Assembly (NCBI RefSeq): GCF_041245805.1
Contig: NZ_CP162490.1
Coordinates: 1,589,001 to 1,653,000 of the forward strand
Source of the DNA: Xanthomonas sp. DAR 34887
Lineage (GTDB): Bacteria > Pseudomonadota > Gammaproteobacteria > Xanthomonadales > Xanthomonadaceae
Length of the DNA: 64,000 nt
Direction of reading: 5' to 3'
Shown here piece after piece: positions 52,177-61,261 of the stretch. Both the position numbers and the translations under genes were made by a program. Position 1 is the stretch's first letter. The number at the start of each line of letters is the position of its first letter. Below the pieces are notes generated by a model, which worked only from the letters and a program-made list of their open reading frames with translations, was not told the DNA's origin and did no database searches.

Positions 52177-53019
52177 TCAGTCGTTGGCGGCGGACAGGGC
52201 GCGGCCGCGTGCGGCGGCGGCGGCGATGGCGGTCGCGGTCAGCGCTTCGAAGCCGCCGGCCTGGAAGGTTTCGATCGCGGCCTGGGTGGTGCCGTTGGGC
52301 GAGGTCACCCGGCGCCGCAGCTCGCTCGGCGCTTCGCCGGATTCGGTGAGCATGCGCGCCGCACCGAGCACGGTCTGCAGCACCAGCGTGCGCGCCGCCT
52401 CCGCCGGCAGGCCTTGCGCGATGCCGGCCGCTTCCATCGCCTCGGCGAGCAGGAACACATAGGCCGGGCCGCTGCCGGAGACCGCGGTGACCGCATCGAT
52501 CAACGCCTCGTTCTCGACCCAGACGGTGACTCCGGCGGCGGCCAGCAAGCGTTCGGCCTGGCGCTTCTGCTCGGCACTGGTCTGGGCATTGGCGAACAGG
52601 CCGGTGACCCCGGCGCCGAGCAGCGCCGGCGTGTTCGGCATCGCCCGCACCACCGCGTGCGCGCCGCCCAGCCAGCGGTCCAGCTGGAGCGCGGTGATGC
52701 CGGCGGCGATGGACAACAGCAGCGGCCGCTGCGCCGCGGCCAGCGCGCTCAGCTCGCCGCATACGCTGCGCAGCACCTGCGGCTTGACCGCGAACACCCA
52801 CAGCGGCGCGCCATCGGCCGCCTCGGCCGCCACGGCCACGGCATGCACGCCATAGTCCGCCGCCAGCGCCTCGCGCAGGGCCGGCACCGGTTCGGCGACG
52901 CGGATCGTGTCCGCGGCGATGCCCTGGCGGACCAGCCCGGCGATCAGGCTGCGGGCCATGTTGCCACCACCGATGAAGGCGATGTCGGCGCTGGGGGAGC
53001 CGGAGCTGGCAGAGGGCAT
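52177..53019 (-). CDS. proC: Pyrroline-5-carboxylate reductase
   Basis: A 280-residue enzyme for the last step of proline synthesis. The Rossmann start IAFIGGGNMARSLI, the VFAVKPQVLRSV element, the conserved VVRAMPNTPALLGAGVTG, and the ProC signature VSGSGPAYVFLLAEAMEAAG with VTSPNGTTQAAIETF are all present. I chose the ATG at 53019 (MPSASSGSPSADIAFIGG). In most relatives proC directly follows yggS; here a 1-kb secreted-protein gene lies between them. Confidence 0.97.
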   Translation of the reverse strand: MPSASSGSPSADIAFIGGGNMARSLIAGLVRQGIAADTIRVAEPVPALREALAADYGVHAVAVAAEAADGAPLWVFAVKPQVLRSVCGELSALAAAQRPLLLSIAAGITALQLDRWLGGAHAVVRAMPNTPALLGAGVTGLFANAQTSAEQKRQAERLLAAAGVTVWVENEALIDAVTAVSGSGPAYVFLLAEAMEAAGIAQGLPAEAARTLVLQTVLGAARMLTESGEAPSELRRRVTSPNGTTQAAIETFQAGGFEALTATAIAAAAARGRALSAAND

Positions 53020-53162
53020 GGGCGGACACCGAGAACGCGAGGAATCCCTATGGTAGCGGCTGCGTTGCCCGCGGCGGCAGTGCGGCGCCGTCTGCCGGCG
53101 GGCGGCCGGGCCTGCCGACAGGTTCGCGCTGGCGCTGGGGCGCATCGCCAGCGCGGGCTGGC

Positions 53163-54209
53163 TCAGTTGGCTTCGGTGAAGGTGATCGACGGCGTGGAGC
53201 CGCCGGCGGCGGAACAGCTGCCCAGGTTCAAGTTGTTGGTTTCGCCGGTGGTGCCGGCGTTGGCGGCGCAGGTCGGCGCGGCGGTGGAGCCGTTGGTGGC
53301 GGCCACCTTGACCGTGATCGAGGAGCCGGAGTTGAAATTCGCGCTCGAACCGCCGGCATTGCCGACCACGTTGAACTCGGACATCTTCCACACCGTCGCC
53401 AGTTTGACCACGCTGTCCTTGGCGCTGATGCTGTAGGCGGTGTTGCCGTTGGCGAAGGTGATGGTGTCGTTGCCGTTGGCCGTCGCCGAACCGGTCAGCT
53501 TCAGGTTGGCCAACTGCGTCGCTGGCACGTCGGGGGCGCTGACCGCATTGCTGTTGCGGTAGCAGTCGGTGCCGCCGTCGCTGAGCCAGCCGCTCGGGCA
53601 ACTGGAGCCGTAGCCGATCAGCCAGTACTGCATGAACACCGCCGCTTCGCCCTGGGTCTCGTAGTCGGTCGCGTATACGAACTGCTGCCAGACCGTGCAG
53701 CCGGAATGCCCGTTGCAGACGCTGGTAGTGCCGTCGTAGTTGGAATTGATCTGCAGGGAATATTCGTTGGGGCCGAGAATGCCGCCGCCGCCGAACGCGG
53801 CCACGCCCACGCCCTTTTCGGAGGTGACACCGCTGACCTGGGGGAAACTGCCGACGGTCTTGCTGATCAGGCTGCTGGACTGCAGGGCGTAGTCGTAGCC
53901 GTTGCCGGTGGTTTCCGACGCTCCCCAGTGGACACGGTGCGGGATCGGGTGGATATGCCGGGTCAAGGTCTTGCAGGTGTCCGCTTGCCAGTTGGTGTCG
54001 GGGTAGGTCGCGTGGAAGCAGCCTTCCGCGGGGGTCGGCAGGTGCGCCATGGTGTCGCGCCATGCATTCCGCGCACTGGCTTCGGCAGGCGTCATCAGCG
54101 GATCGTTCGCGCTCCACGCGCTCGTCGCCGACGGCGCCGCCATCGCGGTCGGGACCTGCAGAAAACCGGCTACACAAGACGCAAGCAGCAATCTGGTCGA
54201 TGCATCCAT
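53163..54209 (-). CDS. Secreted protein of unknown function between yggS and proC
   Basis: A 348-residue protein with a signal peptide (PTAMAAPSAT). The mature protein has paired Cys (CFHATYPDTNWQADTCK; SCPSGWLSDGGTDC), a central region rich in Gly, Asn and Ser, and a C-terminal third of about 100 residues with high Asn/Ser/Thr/Gly content, like surface beta-structure (GNDTITFANGNTAYSIS). It ends in SITFTEAN. I do not recognise a family. Its upstream region (54300-54420) is clearly AT-richer than the surroundings. It splits a gene pair that is usually adjacent, which suggests an insertion. A secreted adhesin-like or enzyme role would be a guess. Confidence 0.75.
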   Translation of the reverse strand: MDASTRLLLASCVAGFLQVPTAMAAPSATSAWSANDPLMTPAEASARNAWRDTMAHLPTPAEGCFHATYPDTNWQADTCKTLTRHIHPIPHRVHWGASETTGNGYDYALQSSSLISKTVGSFPQVSGVTSEKGVGVAAFGGGGILGPNEYSLQINSNYDGTTSVCNGHSGCTVWQQFVYATDYETQGEAAVFMQYWLIGYGSSCPSGWLSDGGTDCYRNSNAVSAPDVPATQLANLKLTGSATANGNDTITFANGNTAYSISAKDSVVKLATVWKMSEFNVVGNAGGSSANFNSGSSITVKVAATNGSTAAPTCAANAGTTGETNNLNLGSCSAAGGSTPSITFTEAN

Positions 54210-54488
54210 TTGGTTGACCTCGTACGTGCCGATCGCATTCGGCGATGGGCAGCGGAAAACCCGCTGCCGCCGCCATGGGAGCGGAGTTTTCCGGGTCGGA
54301 ACCTTGACCGATTTAACGGTTGTGCATGCAGTCTATGCAGCACCTTGACTTCAACTGGAAAAAGTAGTGTTTTCAAATGTTTGAGCTACGACATATTTCC
54401 GATGTCGCTTAATCGGGTTTGAATATTTCGTAGACAAGCATCCGGCCGCGCTGGCCGCTGTCACGCCATGCTCGGTTGCGCGGCGACT

Positions 54489-55193
54489 TCAGGGCGCGAC
54501 AGGCGCTGCGCGGCTGCCGAACAGCGCGGTGCCGATGCGGACCATGGTCGCGCCATCGGCGATCGCCGCGGCGAAGTCGCCGCTCATGCCCATCGACAGC
54601 GTGTCGGCGTCGGGGTGGCGCGCTTGCAGGCCGTCGAGCAGGGCGCGCATGCGTTGGAACGCCGCGCGCCGCCGCGCCTGTTCCGGGAACGGCGCCGGGA
54701 TCGCCATCAGCCCGCGCAGGCGCAGCGTCGGCTGCGCGGCGATGGCGGCGGCCAGCGCGTCCACCGCGTCGGGGGCGCAGCCGTGCTTGCTGCTCTCGTC
54801 GTCGATGTTGACCTGGATCAACACGTTCAGCGGCGGCCGCTGCGGCGGACGGTAGCGGCCCAGGGCGGCGACCAGCTTGAGCCGGTCCACGCTCTGCACC
54901 CAGTCGAACAGCGTGGCGGCCTGCTCGGCCTTGTTCGATTGCAGGTGGCCGATCAGGTGCCATTCCAGCGGCAGCGCCGCCAGCTCGGCGATCTTGCCGG
55001 CCGCTTCCTGCACGTAGTTTTCGCCGAACGCGCGTTGTCCCTGTGCGGCCAGGGCCGCGATCGCCGCGGCCGGTTGGGTCTTGGACACGGCCAGCAGCTG
55101 CGCCGGCGGGCGCTGCGCGTCGGTGGCGGCGCGGCCCATGTCCAGGCGGATCTGCTGCAAGGGGGAGAGGGGCACGGGCGGCGCTTCTGGCAA
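54489..55193 (-). CDS. yggS: PLP homeostasis protein, YggS/PROSC family
   Basis: A 234-residue PLP-binding TIM-barrel protein without known enzyme activity. LLAVSKTQPAAAI contains the PLP Lys, FGENYVQEAAGKI and WHLIGHLQSNKAEQ are conserved, and LSMGMSGDFAAAIADGATMVRIGTALFG closes the barrel (two segments). It controls PLP supply and amino acid balance. It is divergent from pilT, a conserved neighbourhood in gammaproteobacteria. A start at 55193 gives the usual length. Downstream lie 279 bases, partly AT-rich, before the secreted protein gene begins. Confidence 0.95.
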   Translation of the reverse strand: MPEAPPVPLSPLQQIRLDMGRAATDAQRPPAQLLAVSKTQPAAAIAALAAQGQRAFGENYVQEAAGKIAELAALPLEWHLIGHLQSNKAEQAATLFDWVQSVDRLKLVAALGRYRPPQRPPLNVLIQVNIDDESSKHGCAPDAVDALAAAIAAQPTLRLRGLMAIPAPFPEQARRRAAFQRMRALLDGLQARHPDADTLSMGMSGDFAAAIADGATMVRIGTALFGSRAAPVAP

Positions 55194-55206
55194 TGGGGAA
55201 GGGCGC

Positions 55207-55212
55207 TATACT
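55207..55212 (+). promoter_or_regulatory. Possible -10 box of the pilT promoter
   Basis: TATACT lies 52 bases before the pilT start in the yggS-pilT divergent gap. The -35 (TTCTGG, 55185-55190) is poor. AAGGGGAAAAG before the ATG is a good ribosome site. Confidence 0.4.
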
Positions 55213-55263
55213 GCCGGCCGGGGAATCATCCTTCCAGTCGCAGCCCAAGGGGAAAAGCAGCGT

Positions 55264-56301
55264 ATGGATATCGCTGAACTATTGGCGTTCTCGGTCAAGA
55301 ACAAAGCATCCGACCTGCACTTGTCCGCCGGCCTGCCGCCGATGATCCGGGTCGATGGCGACGTGCGCCGCATCAACATCCCGGCGCTGGACCACAAACA
55401 GGTGCACGCGCTGGTATACGACATCATGTCGGACAAGCAGCGCCGCGACTACGAGGAGTTCCTCGAAGTCGACTTCTCGTTCGAGATTCCCAGCCTGGCG
55501 CGCTTCCGCGTCAACGCGTTCAACCAGAACCGTGGCGCCGGCGCGGTGTTCCGCACCATTCCCTCGGAAGTGCTGACCCTGGAAGACCTCGGCTGCCCGC
55601 CGATCTTCCGCCAGCTGATCGACCAGCCGCAGGGCCTGATCCTGGTCACCGGCCCGACCGGCTCGGGCAAGTCGACCACGCTCGCCGGCATGATCGACTA
55701 CATCAACAAGAACGAATACGGCCACATCCTCACCGTCGAGGATCCGATCGAATTCGTGCACACCTCGCAGAAGTGCCTGATCAACCAGCGCGAAGTGCAC
55801 CGCGACACGCACGGCTTCAACGAGGCGCTGCGTTCGGCGCTGCGCGAAGACCCGGACATCATCCTGGTCGGCGAGTTGCGCGACCTGGAAACCATCCGCC
55901 TGGCGCTGACCGCGGCGGAAACCGGCCACCTGGTGTTCGGCACCCTGCACACCAGCTCGGCGGCCAAGACCATCGACCGCATCATCGACGTATTCCCGGC
56001 CGGCGAAAAGCCGATGGTGCGCTCGATGCTGTCCGAATCGCTGCGCGCGGTGATCTCGCAGGCGCTGCTGAAGAAGGTCGGCGGCGGCCGCACCGCGGCG
56101 TGGGAGATCATGGTCGGCACCCCGGCGATCCGCAACCTGATCCGCGAGGACAAGGTGGCGCAGATGTACTCGGCGATCCAGACCGGCCAGCAGAACGGCA
56201 TGCAGACCCTGGACCAGCACCTGCAGGACCTGGTCAAGCGCAGCCTGATCACCCGCAACCAGGCGCGCGAGTACGCCAAGGACAAGCGTGTGTTCGAGTA
56301 G
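55264..56301 (+). CDS. pilT: Type IV pilus retraction ATPase PilT
   Basis: A 345-residue hexameric AAA-type motor that depolymerises type IV pili, giving twitching motility. It has the Walker A GPTGSGKSTT, the Asp box DPIEFVHTSQ, the Walker B DIILVGELRDLETI, the His box GHLVFGTLHTSSAAKTI and the AIRNLIRE motif needed for retraction. The length is the same as in Pseudomonas. The ATG at 55264 starts MDIAELLAF. pilU follows after a 99-base repeat-filled gap, so the two are most likely one operon. Confidence 0.98.
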   Translation: MDIAELLAFSVKNKASDLHLSAGLPPMIRVDGDVRRINIPALDHKQVHALVYDIMSDKQRRDYEEFLEVDFSFEIPSLARFRVNAFNQNRGAGAVFRTIPSEVLTLEDLGCPPIFRQLIDQPQGLILVTGPTGSGKSTTLAGMIDYINKNEYGHILTVEDPIEFVHTSQKCLINQREVHRDTHGFNEALRSALREDPDIILVGELRDLETIRLALTAAETGHLVFGTLHTSSAAKTIDRIIDVFPAGEKPMVRSMLSESLRAVISQALLKKVGGGRTAAWEIMVGTPAIRNLIREDKVAQMYSAIQTGQQNGMQTLDQHLQDLVKRSLITRNQAREYAKDKRVFE

Positions 56302-56302
56302 C

Positions 56303-56390
56303 CGGGATTGGGGATTCGGGATTGGGGATTGGCAGGGCAACTCGCCAGCCCGGCTCTTGCGAATCCCGAATCCCCAATCCCCAATCCCGG
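56303..56390. repeat. GGGATT-type inverted repeat between pilT and pilU
   Basis: The left arm 56303-56331 (GGGATTGGGGATTCGGGATT) and the right arm 56361-56390 (AATCCCGAATCCCCAATCCC) are complementary, with a GC-rich centre. Its RNA would form a long stem between the two pilus genes, which could change their relative amounts. Same family as 10998-11091. Confidence 0.9.
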
Positions 56391-56400
56391 AGTTCAAGCC

Positions 56401-57531
56401 ATGAGCACCATCGACTTCACCTCGTTCCTGAAACTGATGGCGCACCAGAAGGCGTCGGATCTGTTCATCACCTCGGGCATGCCGCCGGCGATCAAGGTGC
56501 ACGGCAAGATCACCCCGATCACGCAGACGCCGCTGACCTCGCAGCAGAGCCGCGACCTCGTTCTGAACGTGATGACGCCGGCGCAGCGCGAGGAGTTCGA
56601 AAAGACCCACGAGTGCAACTTCGCCATCGGCGTGGCCGGAGTGGGGCGCTTCCGCGTCAGCTGCTTCTACCAGCGCAACCAGGTCGGCATGGTGCTGCGC
56701 CGGATCGAAACCCGCATCCCCACTGTCGACGAGCTGAACCTGCCGCCGGTGATCAAGACCCTGGCGATGACCAAGCGCGGCATCATCATCTTCGTCGGCG
56801 CCACCGGCACCGGCAAGTCGACCTCGCTGGCGGCGATGATCGGCTACCGCAACCAGAACTCCACCGGCCACATCATCACCATCGAGGACCCGATCGAGTT
56901 CGTGCACAAGCACGAGGGCTGCATCATCACCCAGCGCGAAGTCGGCATCGACACCGACAGCTGGGAGAACGCGCTGAAGAACACGCTGCGCCAGGCGCCG
57001 GACGTGATCATGATCGGCGAGGTGCGCACCCGCGAAGGCATGGACCATGCGATTTCCTTCGCCGAAACCGGCCACCTGGTGCTGTGCACTCTGCATGCCA
57101 ACAATGCCAACCAGGCGATGGACCGCATCATCAACTTCTTCCCCGAAGACCGCCGCAGCCAGCTGCTGATGGACCTGTCGCTGAACCTGCGCGGCGTGGT
57201 CGCCCAGCAACTGATCCCCACGCCCGACGGCAAGGGCCGCCGGGTGGCGATGGAGATCATGCTCGGCACGCCGCTGGTGCAGGACTACATCCGCGAGGGC
57301 GAGATCCACAAGCTCAAGGACGTGATGAAGGAATCCACCAACCTGGGCATGAAGACCTTCGACCAGAGCCTGTTCGAGCTGTACCAGGCCGGCGAGATCA
57401 GCTACGAGGACGCGCTGCGCCACGCCGACTCGCAGAACGAAGTGCGCCTGCGCATCAAGCTGGCCCAGGGCGGCGACGCCAAGACCCTGGCGCAGGGGCT
57501 GGACGGGGTGGAGATCGCCGAGGTGCGCTGA
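56401..57531 (+). CDS. pilU: Type IV pilus retraction ATPase PilU
   Basis: A 376-residue PilT paralogue that helps PilT in forceful retraction. It has Walker A VGATGTGKST, DPIEFVHKHEG, Walker B DVIMIGEVRTREGM and GHLVLCTLHANNANQAM; the C-terminal FDQSLFELYQAGEISYEDAL is typical of PilU. The ATG at 56401 is directly after the repeat arm. No further pilus gene follows: a 163-base gap leads to the propeller gene. Confidence 0.97.
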   Translation: MSTIDFTSFLKLMAHQKASDLFITSGMPPAIKVHGKITPITQTPLTSQQSRDLVLNVMTPAQREEFEKTHECNFAIGVAGVGRFRVSCFYQRNQVGMVLRRIETRIPTVDELNLPPVIKTLAMTKRGIIIFVGATGTGKSTSLAAMIGYRNQNSTGHIITIEDPIEFVHKHEGCIITQREVGIDTDSWENALKNTLRQAPDVIMIGEVRTREGMDHAISFAETGHLVLCTLHANNANQAMDRIINFFPEDRRSQLLMDLSLNLRGVVAQQLIPTPDGKGRRVAMEIMLGTPLVQDYIREGEIHKLKDVMKESTNLGMKTFDQSLFELYQAGEISYEDALRHADSQNEVRLRIKLAQGGDAKTLAQGLDGVEIAEVR

Positions 57532-57694
57532 GCCGGTCCGTCCGTCCGGCGGTCGGGGGAGGGCAGGCGCAGGCAAGATGACAGGGAATCGACACGACAC
57601 CGGTTATATGCAGGTCGTCCGCTGGTGTCGTGTTTTCAGCCAAATGCTCGCAGGAGTCCGTTGAGGACTCTTCAACCCAAGGGAGGGGATCCGC

Positions 57695-58960
57695 TTGAAC
57701 GACGTGCCTGAAGTGCTCTGGTCGACGCAGCCGCATGCCGGCTACTACATCAATTCGGTGGCGGTGTCCGGCGATGGCAATGTCATCGCCGCCGGCACCT
57801 TCTTCCACGAGTACGGCGGCTCGTCGCAGAGTGCCGGGCTGGACGCGGTGCCCGTCGCCCAGCGCAAGATCTTCGAACGCATCGACCCTGCCACCGCGCG
57901 CAGCGATGTGCGCGGCAACCAGGACGGGACCTTCGGCACCTACGTCTGGGATCGTACCGGCCAGCCGCTGCTGGCGAAGGAATTCGACGGCTGGCAGGGC
58001 GTGTACTGGGTCGATGTCGCGGCGAACGGGAGCACCGTCGCCAGTTGCGGCTGGAGAAGCCAGAATCCGTACGCGGGTTTCATCGGGGCCTGGTCGGTAC
58101 CAGGCGGCGAGGAACTGCTGTCGTATCCGCTGACGGGGGGCCGCGGCAACATGGTGTCGCTGGATGGGCGCGGGCTGACCCTGCTGGCCGGCGCCGATCA
58201 GGGCTATCTGTTCTTCCGCAGCGCCGCTGCGGCCTTCCCCGCGCCTGTGTACATCGCGCTGAGCGCTGCCGGCGACACCGTCGTCGCCACGGGCCTCTCC
58301 ATCGACGGCGGCACCGGGCTGGTGGCCAGCTATCACGGCGAGATCATCCTGTTCTCGATCGCCTCCGGACAACCGGCGGCGCTGGCGCGCTGGCAGTTGC
58401 CCAATGGCGCCTACACCCATGCCGCGGCGCTGTCCGGCGACGGGCGCAGGGCCTATGCCGGCGCCAGCGACGGCACGCTGTACGCGTTCGACGTGGCCGC
58501 CTTCCAGGGGATGCCCGCGCCGGCCTGGAGCGAGGAGGTCCCCGGTGGTGCGAAGACCATCTATGGACTGGCCTGCGATGGCGCCGGCGACAAGGTCGCG
58601 ATCGCCGGCAACCTCACCCAGGGCGGCATCGTTGCGGTGTTCGCCGATACCGGCAGCGCGGCCCAGCCGCAGTGGACGGCATCCAGCGAGTACTCGCCCA
58701 ACTGTCTGGCGTTCGACCCTGGCGGGCGCTGGTTGGGGCTGGCCGATGGCCACCCCGACGGTACGCCTGGCGGGTTCACGCTGTGGGATGCGAGCGACGG
58801 CGCGCTGCAATGGAACCGGGCCGCGGGCAACATGAGCTGGCCGATCCGCCTGAGCGGCGATGCGTCGGTGGTGGTGGGCGGCAGCGACGACAGTTCGGTC
58901 ACCGCGTTCGTCGGCCCCGGTTCGGCCACCGCCCGGAGCCGGCCGGAGGCGGATGGATGA
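57695..58960 (+). CDS. Cytoplasmic beta-propeller (WD40/PQQ-like) protein coupled to a GGDEF gene
   Basis: A 421-residue protein without signal peptide or membrane segment. It is built of about seven WD-like repeats with SGDGNVIAAGTF, ANGSTVASCGW, SLDGRGLTLLAG, SAAGDTVVATGL, SGDGRRAYAGASDGTLYAFD and SGDASVVVGGSDDSSVTAFV, so a closed propeller is likely. Start: a TTG at 57695 preceded by the strong GGGAGGGG at 57681-57688; no ATG fits. The stop overlaps the start of the MASE1-GGDEF gene (ATGA, 58957), which implies equal production and perhaps a complex. The role is unknown; it could bind a ligand or protein and set the cyclase activity. Confidence 0.8.
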   Translation: MNDVPEVLWSTQPHAGYYINSVAVSGDGNVIAAGTFFHEYGGSSQSAGLDAVPVAQRKIFERIDPATARSDVRGNQDGTFGTYVWDRTGQPLLAKEFDGWQGVYWVDVAANGSTVASCGWRSQNPYAGFIGAWSVPGGEELLSYPLTGGRGNMVSLDGRGLTLLAGADQGYLFFRSAAAAFPAPVYIALSAAGDTVVATGLSIDGGTGLVASYHGEIILFSIASGQPAALARWQLPNGAYTHAAALSGDGRRAYAGASDGTLYAFDVAAFQGMPAPAWSEEVPGGAKTIYGLACDGAGDKVAIAGNLTQGGIVAVFADTGSAAQPQWTASSEYSPNCLAFDPGGRWLGLADGHPDGTPGGFTLWDASDGALQWNRAAGNMSWPIRLSGDASVVVGGSDDSSVTAFVGPGSATARSRPEADG

Positions 58961-60453
58961 CAGGCTGGGACGCCGAGGCGCCGTTCCGCACGCGCGCCAC
59001 GGCGCCGCGCCGTCCCGGCGCGCTGCTGATACTGTCGGCGGTGCTGGTGGCGGCGTGGCTGGCGGGCTTCGAGTTGGCGCGAGTGCTGGGCTATCAGACG
59101 CATGCGAGCCTGTGGTTCCCGCCGGTGGCGGTGACGCTGGCCGCCTTCATGGTGCTGGGTTGGCGCGCCGCGCCGGCGATCGCCATCGCCTGCGTGCTGG
59201 CCACGCTGCTCAGCTTCTACCGCACGACCGAACACACGGCCGTTCCGGGCCGGGCGGTCCTGGGCTACGCACTGCTGTTCACCGCGCAGCAGTTCTTCAT
59301 CTGGGGCGGACTGGCCTGGCTGCTGCGCCGGGTCGGGCAGGGGATGTCCTCGACCAGCCTGCCGCGCGCGGTCACCTACTTCATCCTGGGCGGCGGGGTG
59401 GCCTCGCTGCTGTCCGCCTGCCTGGGCGGCGCGGGGCTGGTGGTCACCGGTGCCATCGACCTGCCGGCCATGTTCGCCCAGTCGATCCCGTGGGCGATCG
59501 GCGACTACGCCGGGCTGCTGGCGCTCGGTCCGCTGGCGATCCTCGCGGTGCTGCGCCTGGCCGAGTTCCTGCAGATCGCGCCGCGGCCCGGCATCCCGCG
59601 CCTGTCGGGGATGATCGCGCCCAGCGGAAGCGCCACCGGCTATCTGGTCAAGCTCGCGCTGCTGCTCGGCGTCACCCTGGTGGTGATGTGGCTGGCGGCC
59701 GCGTTGCCGCGGCAGCCGGCGGTGGTCTTCGCGTTGTTCGTGGTGGTGGTGATCCAGTTGTGGATCGTGCATACCCACGGGATGCTGCAGGCGCTGGCGG
59801 CGATCGCCGCCTTCAGCCTGCTGATCGCCCTGGCCACGCCGCTGCTGCGGCTCGAGGCGCAGGCGCTCGCGCTGCAGTTCGCCATGATCAGCCTGGCGGC
59901 GAACAGCTATTTCGGTCTGGCCGTCCCCGGGCTCTACGCCGACAACACGCGGCTGCGCCATGCGCTGGTGCGCGATCCGGTGACCGGGGCGCTGTCGCGG
60001 ACCGGATTCCTGGAACAGGTGCTCAACGATCTGCAACTGGCCGCGCAGGAGCCGCGTCCGTTGGCGGTGATCGTCGCCGACATGGACAACCTCAAGGCGA
60101 TCAACGACCAGTTCGGACACGCCGCCGGCGATGCGGCCTTGCGCGCCTTCGTCAAGCGCTGCCGCAGCTGCCTGCGGCCGGGTCAGTTGCTTGGCCGCCG
60201 GGGGGGCGACGAGTTCGCGCTGTATCTGCCGCTGATCACGGCGGAGAAGGCGCGCGGACTGATCGACGCGCTGCGCGCGGCGCTTGCCAAGCCCGGCGAG
60301 GACGACGGGTTCGCGACCGGGCTGTCGGCCAGCTTCGGCCTGGCCCTGTGCAACCACCGGGACCTCGATGCGGAAGCGCTGGAGGAACTGCTCGAACGCG
60401 CCGATGCGGAAATGTACGCGGACAAGCGGCAGCGCCGCGCCTTCGCGCGCTGA
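58957..60453 (+). CDS. MASE1-GGDEF diguanylate cyclase
   Basis: A 498-residue membrane protein: eight or so helices of a MASE1 sensor domain (from LLILSAVLVAAWLAGFELA to about 330, with SLWFPPVAVTLAAFMV), then a GGDEF domain. The active site is RRGGDEFALYL (Gly416 first), so synthesis of c-di-GMP is expected. DMDNLKAINDQFGHAAGD is the substrate and metal helix. The I-site position reads RPGQ rather than RxxD, so product inhibition is probably lost, unlike the propeller-GGDEF at 23.8 kb. Its ATG overlaps the stop of the propeller gene. The signal sensed by MASE1 is unknown. Confidence 0.93.
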   Translation: MTGWDAEAPFRTRATAPRRPGALLILSAVLVAAWLAGFELARVLGYQTHASLWFPPVAVTLAAFMVLGWRAAPAIAIACVLATLLSFYRTTEHTAVPGRAVLGYALLFTAQQFFIWGGLAWLLRRVGQGMSSTSLPRAVTYFILGGGVASLLSACLGGAGLVVTGAIDLPAMFAQSIPWAIGDYAGLLALGPLAILAVLRLAEFLQIAPRPGIPRLSGMIAPSGSATGYLVKLALLLGVTLVVMWLAAALPRQPAVVFALFVVVVIQLWIVHTHGMLQALAAIAAFSLLIALATPLLRLEAQALALQFAMISLAANSYFGLAVPGLYADNTRLRHALVRDPVTGALSRTGFLEQVLNDLQLAAQEPRPLAVIVADMDNLKAINDQFGHAAGDAALRAFVKRCRSCLRPGQLLGRRGGDEFALYLPLITAEKARGLIDALRAALAKPGEDDGFATGLSASFGLALCNHRDLDAEALEELLERADAEMYADKRQRRAFAR

Positions 60454-60505
60454 TGGCGCTCGCCGCGGCGCGATTCTGGAAACGCACCGGCCTAAAATGC
60501 CACGC

Positions 60506-61108
60506 ATGCAATCAGACAATCCTTACGCCGTCCCCGCCGCCGCGCTACCCGATGATGCATCCGCTCTGGCCTCCGGCGATCCCCTGTCCGCGCTGTTCGC
60601 GCCGTCCGCAACAAAAGTGGCATTGCTCTGCGCGACGAGCTTCGGCTGGTATGCGCTCTACTGGTTCTACCGCAACTGGCACGCGTTGCGCCTGCTGTCC
60701 GGACATCGACGCATTTCGCCAGTGTGGCGCTCGGTGTTCTCACTGATCTGGGTGTTTGCCTGCTTCCGCGGGCTGGAACGCACCATCGGCGCAAAGCGCG
60801 GCGCATGGATCGGCTGGCTGGCGCCTGCGCTGGCGTATGTCTGCCTGAGCTTGATCTTCGCATGGCCCTCGGCATTGTCGCTGCTGACCCTGTTGGCCTG
60901 GACGCCGGTACTGCTGGTCAACCAGCGTCTAGCCCGCTTCAAGCAGACGCATGGCCTGCCGCGCAGTGCCGCGGAGCGCTTCACTGCGTGGACCTGGACC
61001 TGGACGTGGCTGGCGATCGCGGGGCCGGTGACCCTGCTGGTGGTGATCGCCATGGTAAGGGCGGTGACCGTCGGCCTCAGCATCGACGTCGACTTGCCGA
61101 AACACTAG
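60506..61108 (+). CDS. Small integral membrane protein, function unknown
   Basis: A 200-residue protein with a polar N-terminus (MQSDNPYAVPAAALPDD) and about four helices: ATSFGWYALYWFYRNWHALR, RSVFSLIWVFACFRGLER, AWIGWLAPALAYVCLSLIFAW and a C-terminal TWLAIAGPVTLLVVIAMV. WYALYWFYRNW recalls DUF4234-like and related small membrane proteins of proteobacteria. There is no catalytic motif. I chose the ATG at 60506; another at 60497 adds three residues. It is 52 bases after the cyclase and may be on the same transcript. Confidence 0.75.
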   Translation: MQSDNPYAVPAAALPDDASALASGDPLSALFAPSATKVALLCATSFGWYALYWFYRNWHALRLLSGHRRISPVWRSVFSLIWVFACFRGLERTIGAKRGAWIGWLAPALAYVCLSLIFAWPSALSLLTLLAWTPVLLVNQRLARFKQTHGLPRSAAERFTAWTWTWTWLAIAGPVTLLVVIAMVRAVTVGLSIDVDLPKH

Positions 61109-61261
61109 GTCAGCGAAGCGGATCCCGCGCGACAAGCTGGAGCGTCCTGCAGCCGGTGGCCGGCATGCTGCAGGGACAGTCCGTTGCGAGACTTCAAAGT
61201 TTCATGTGCAACCACCTCGCGGCTGGTGTCTAATACCGCGCCCCGCGTCGCCTTCCCTCCC

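Noticed and set aside
55279..57600. A long minus-strand frame across pilT and pilU
   Set aside because: Both pil genes have complete catalytic motifs on the plus strand; the antisense frame has none.
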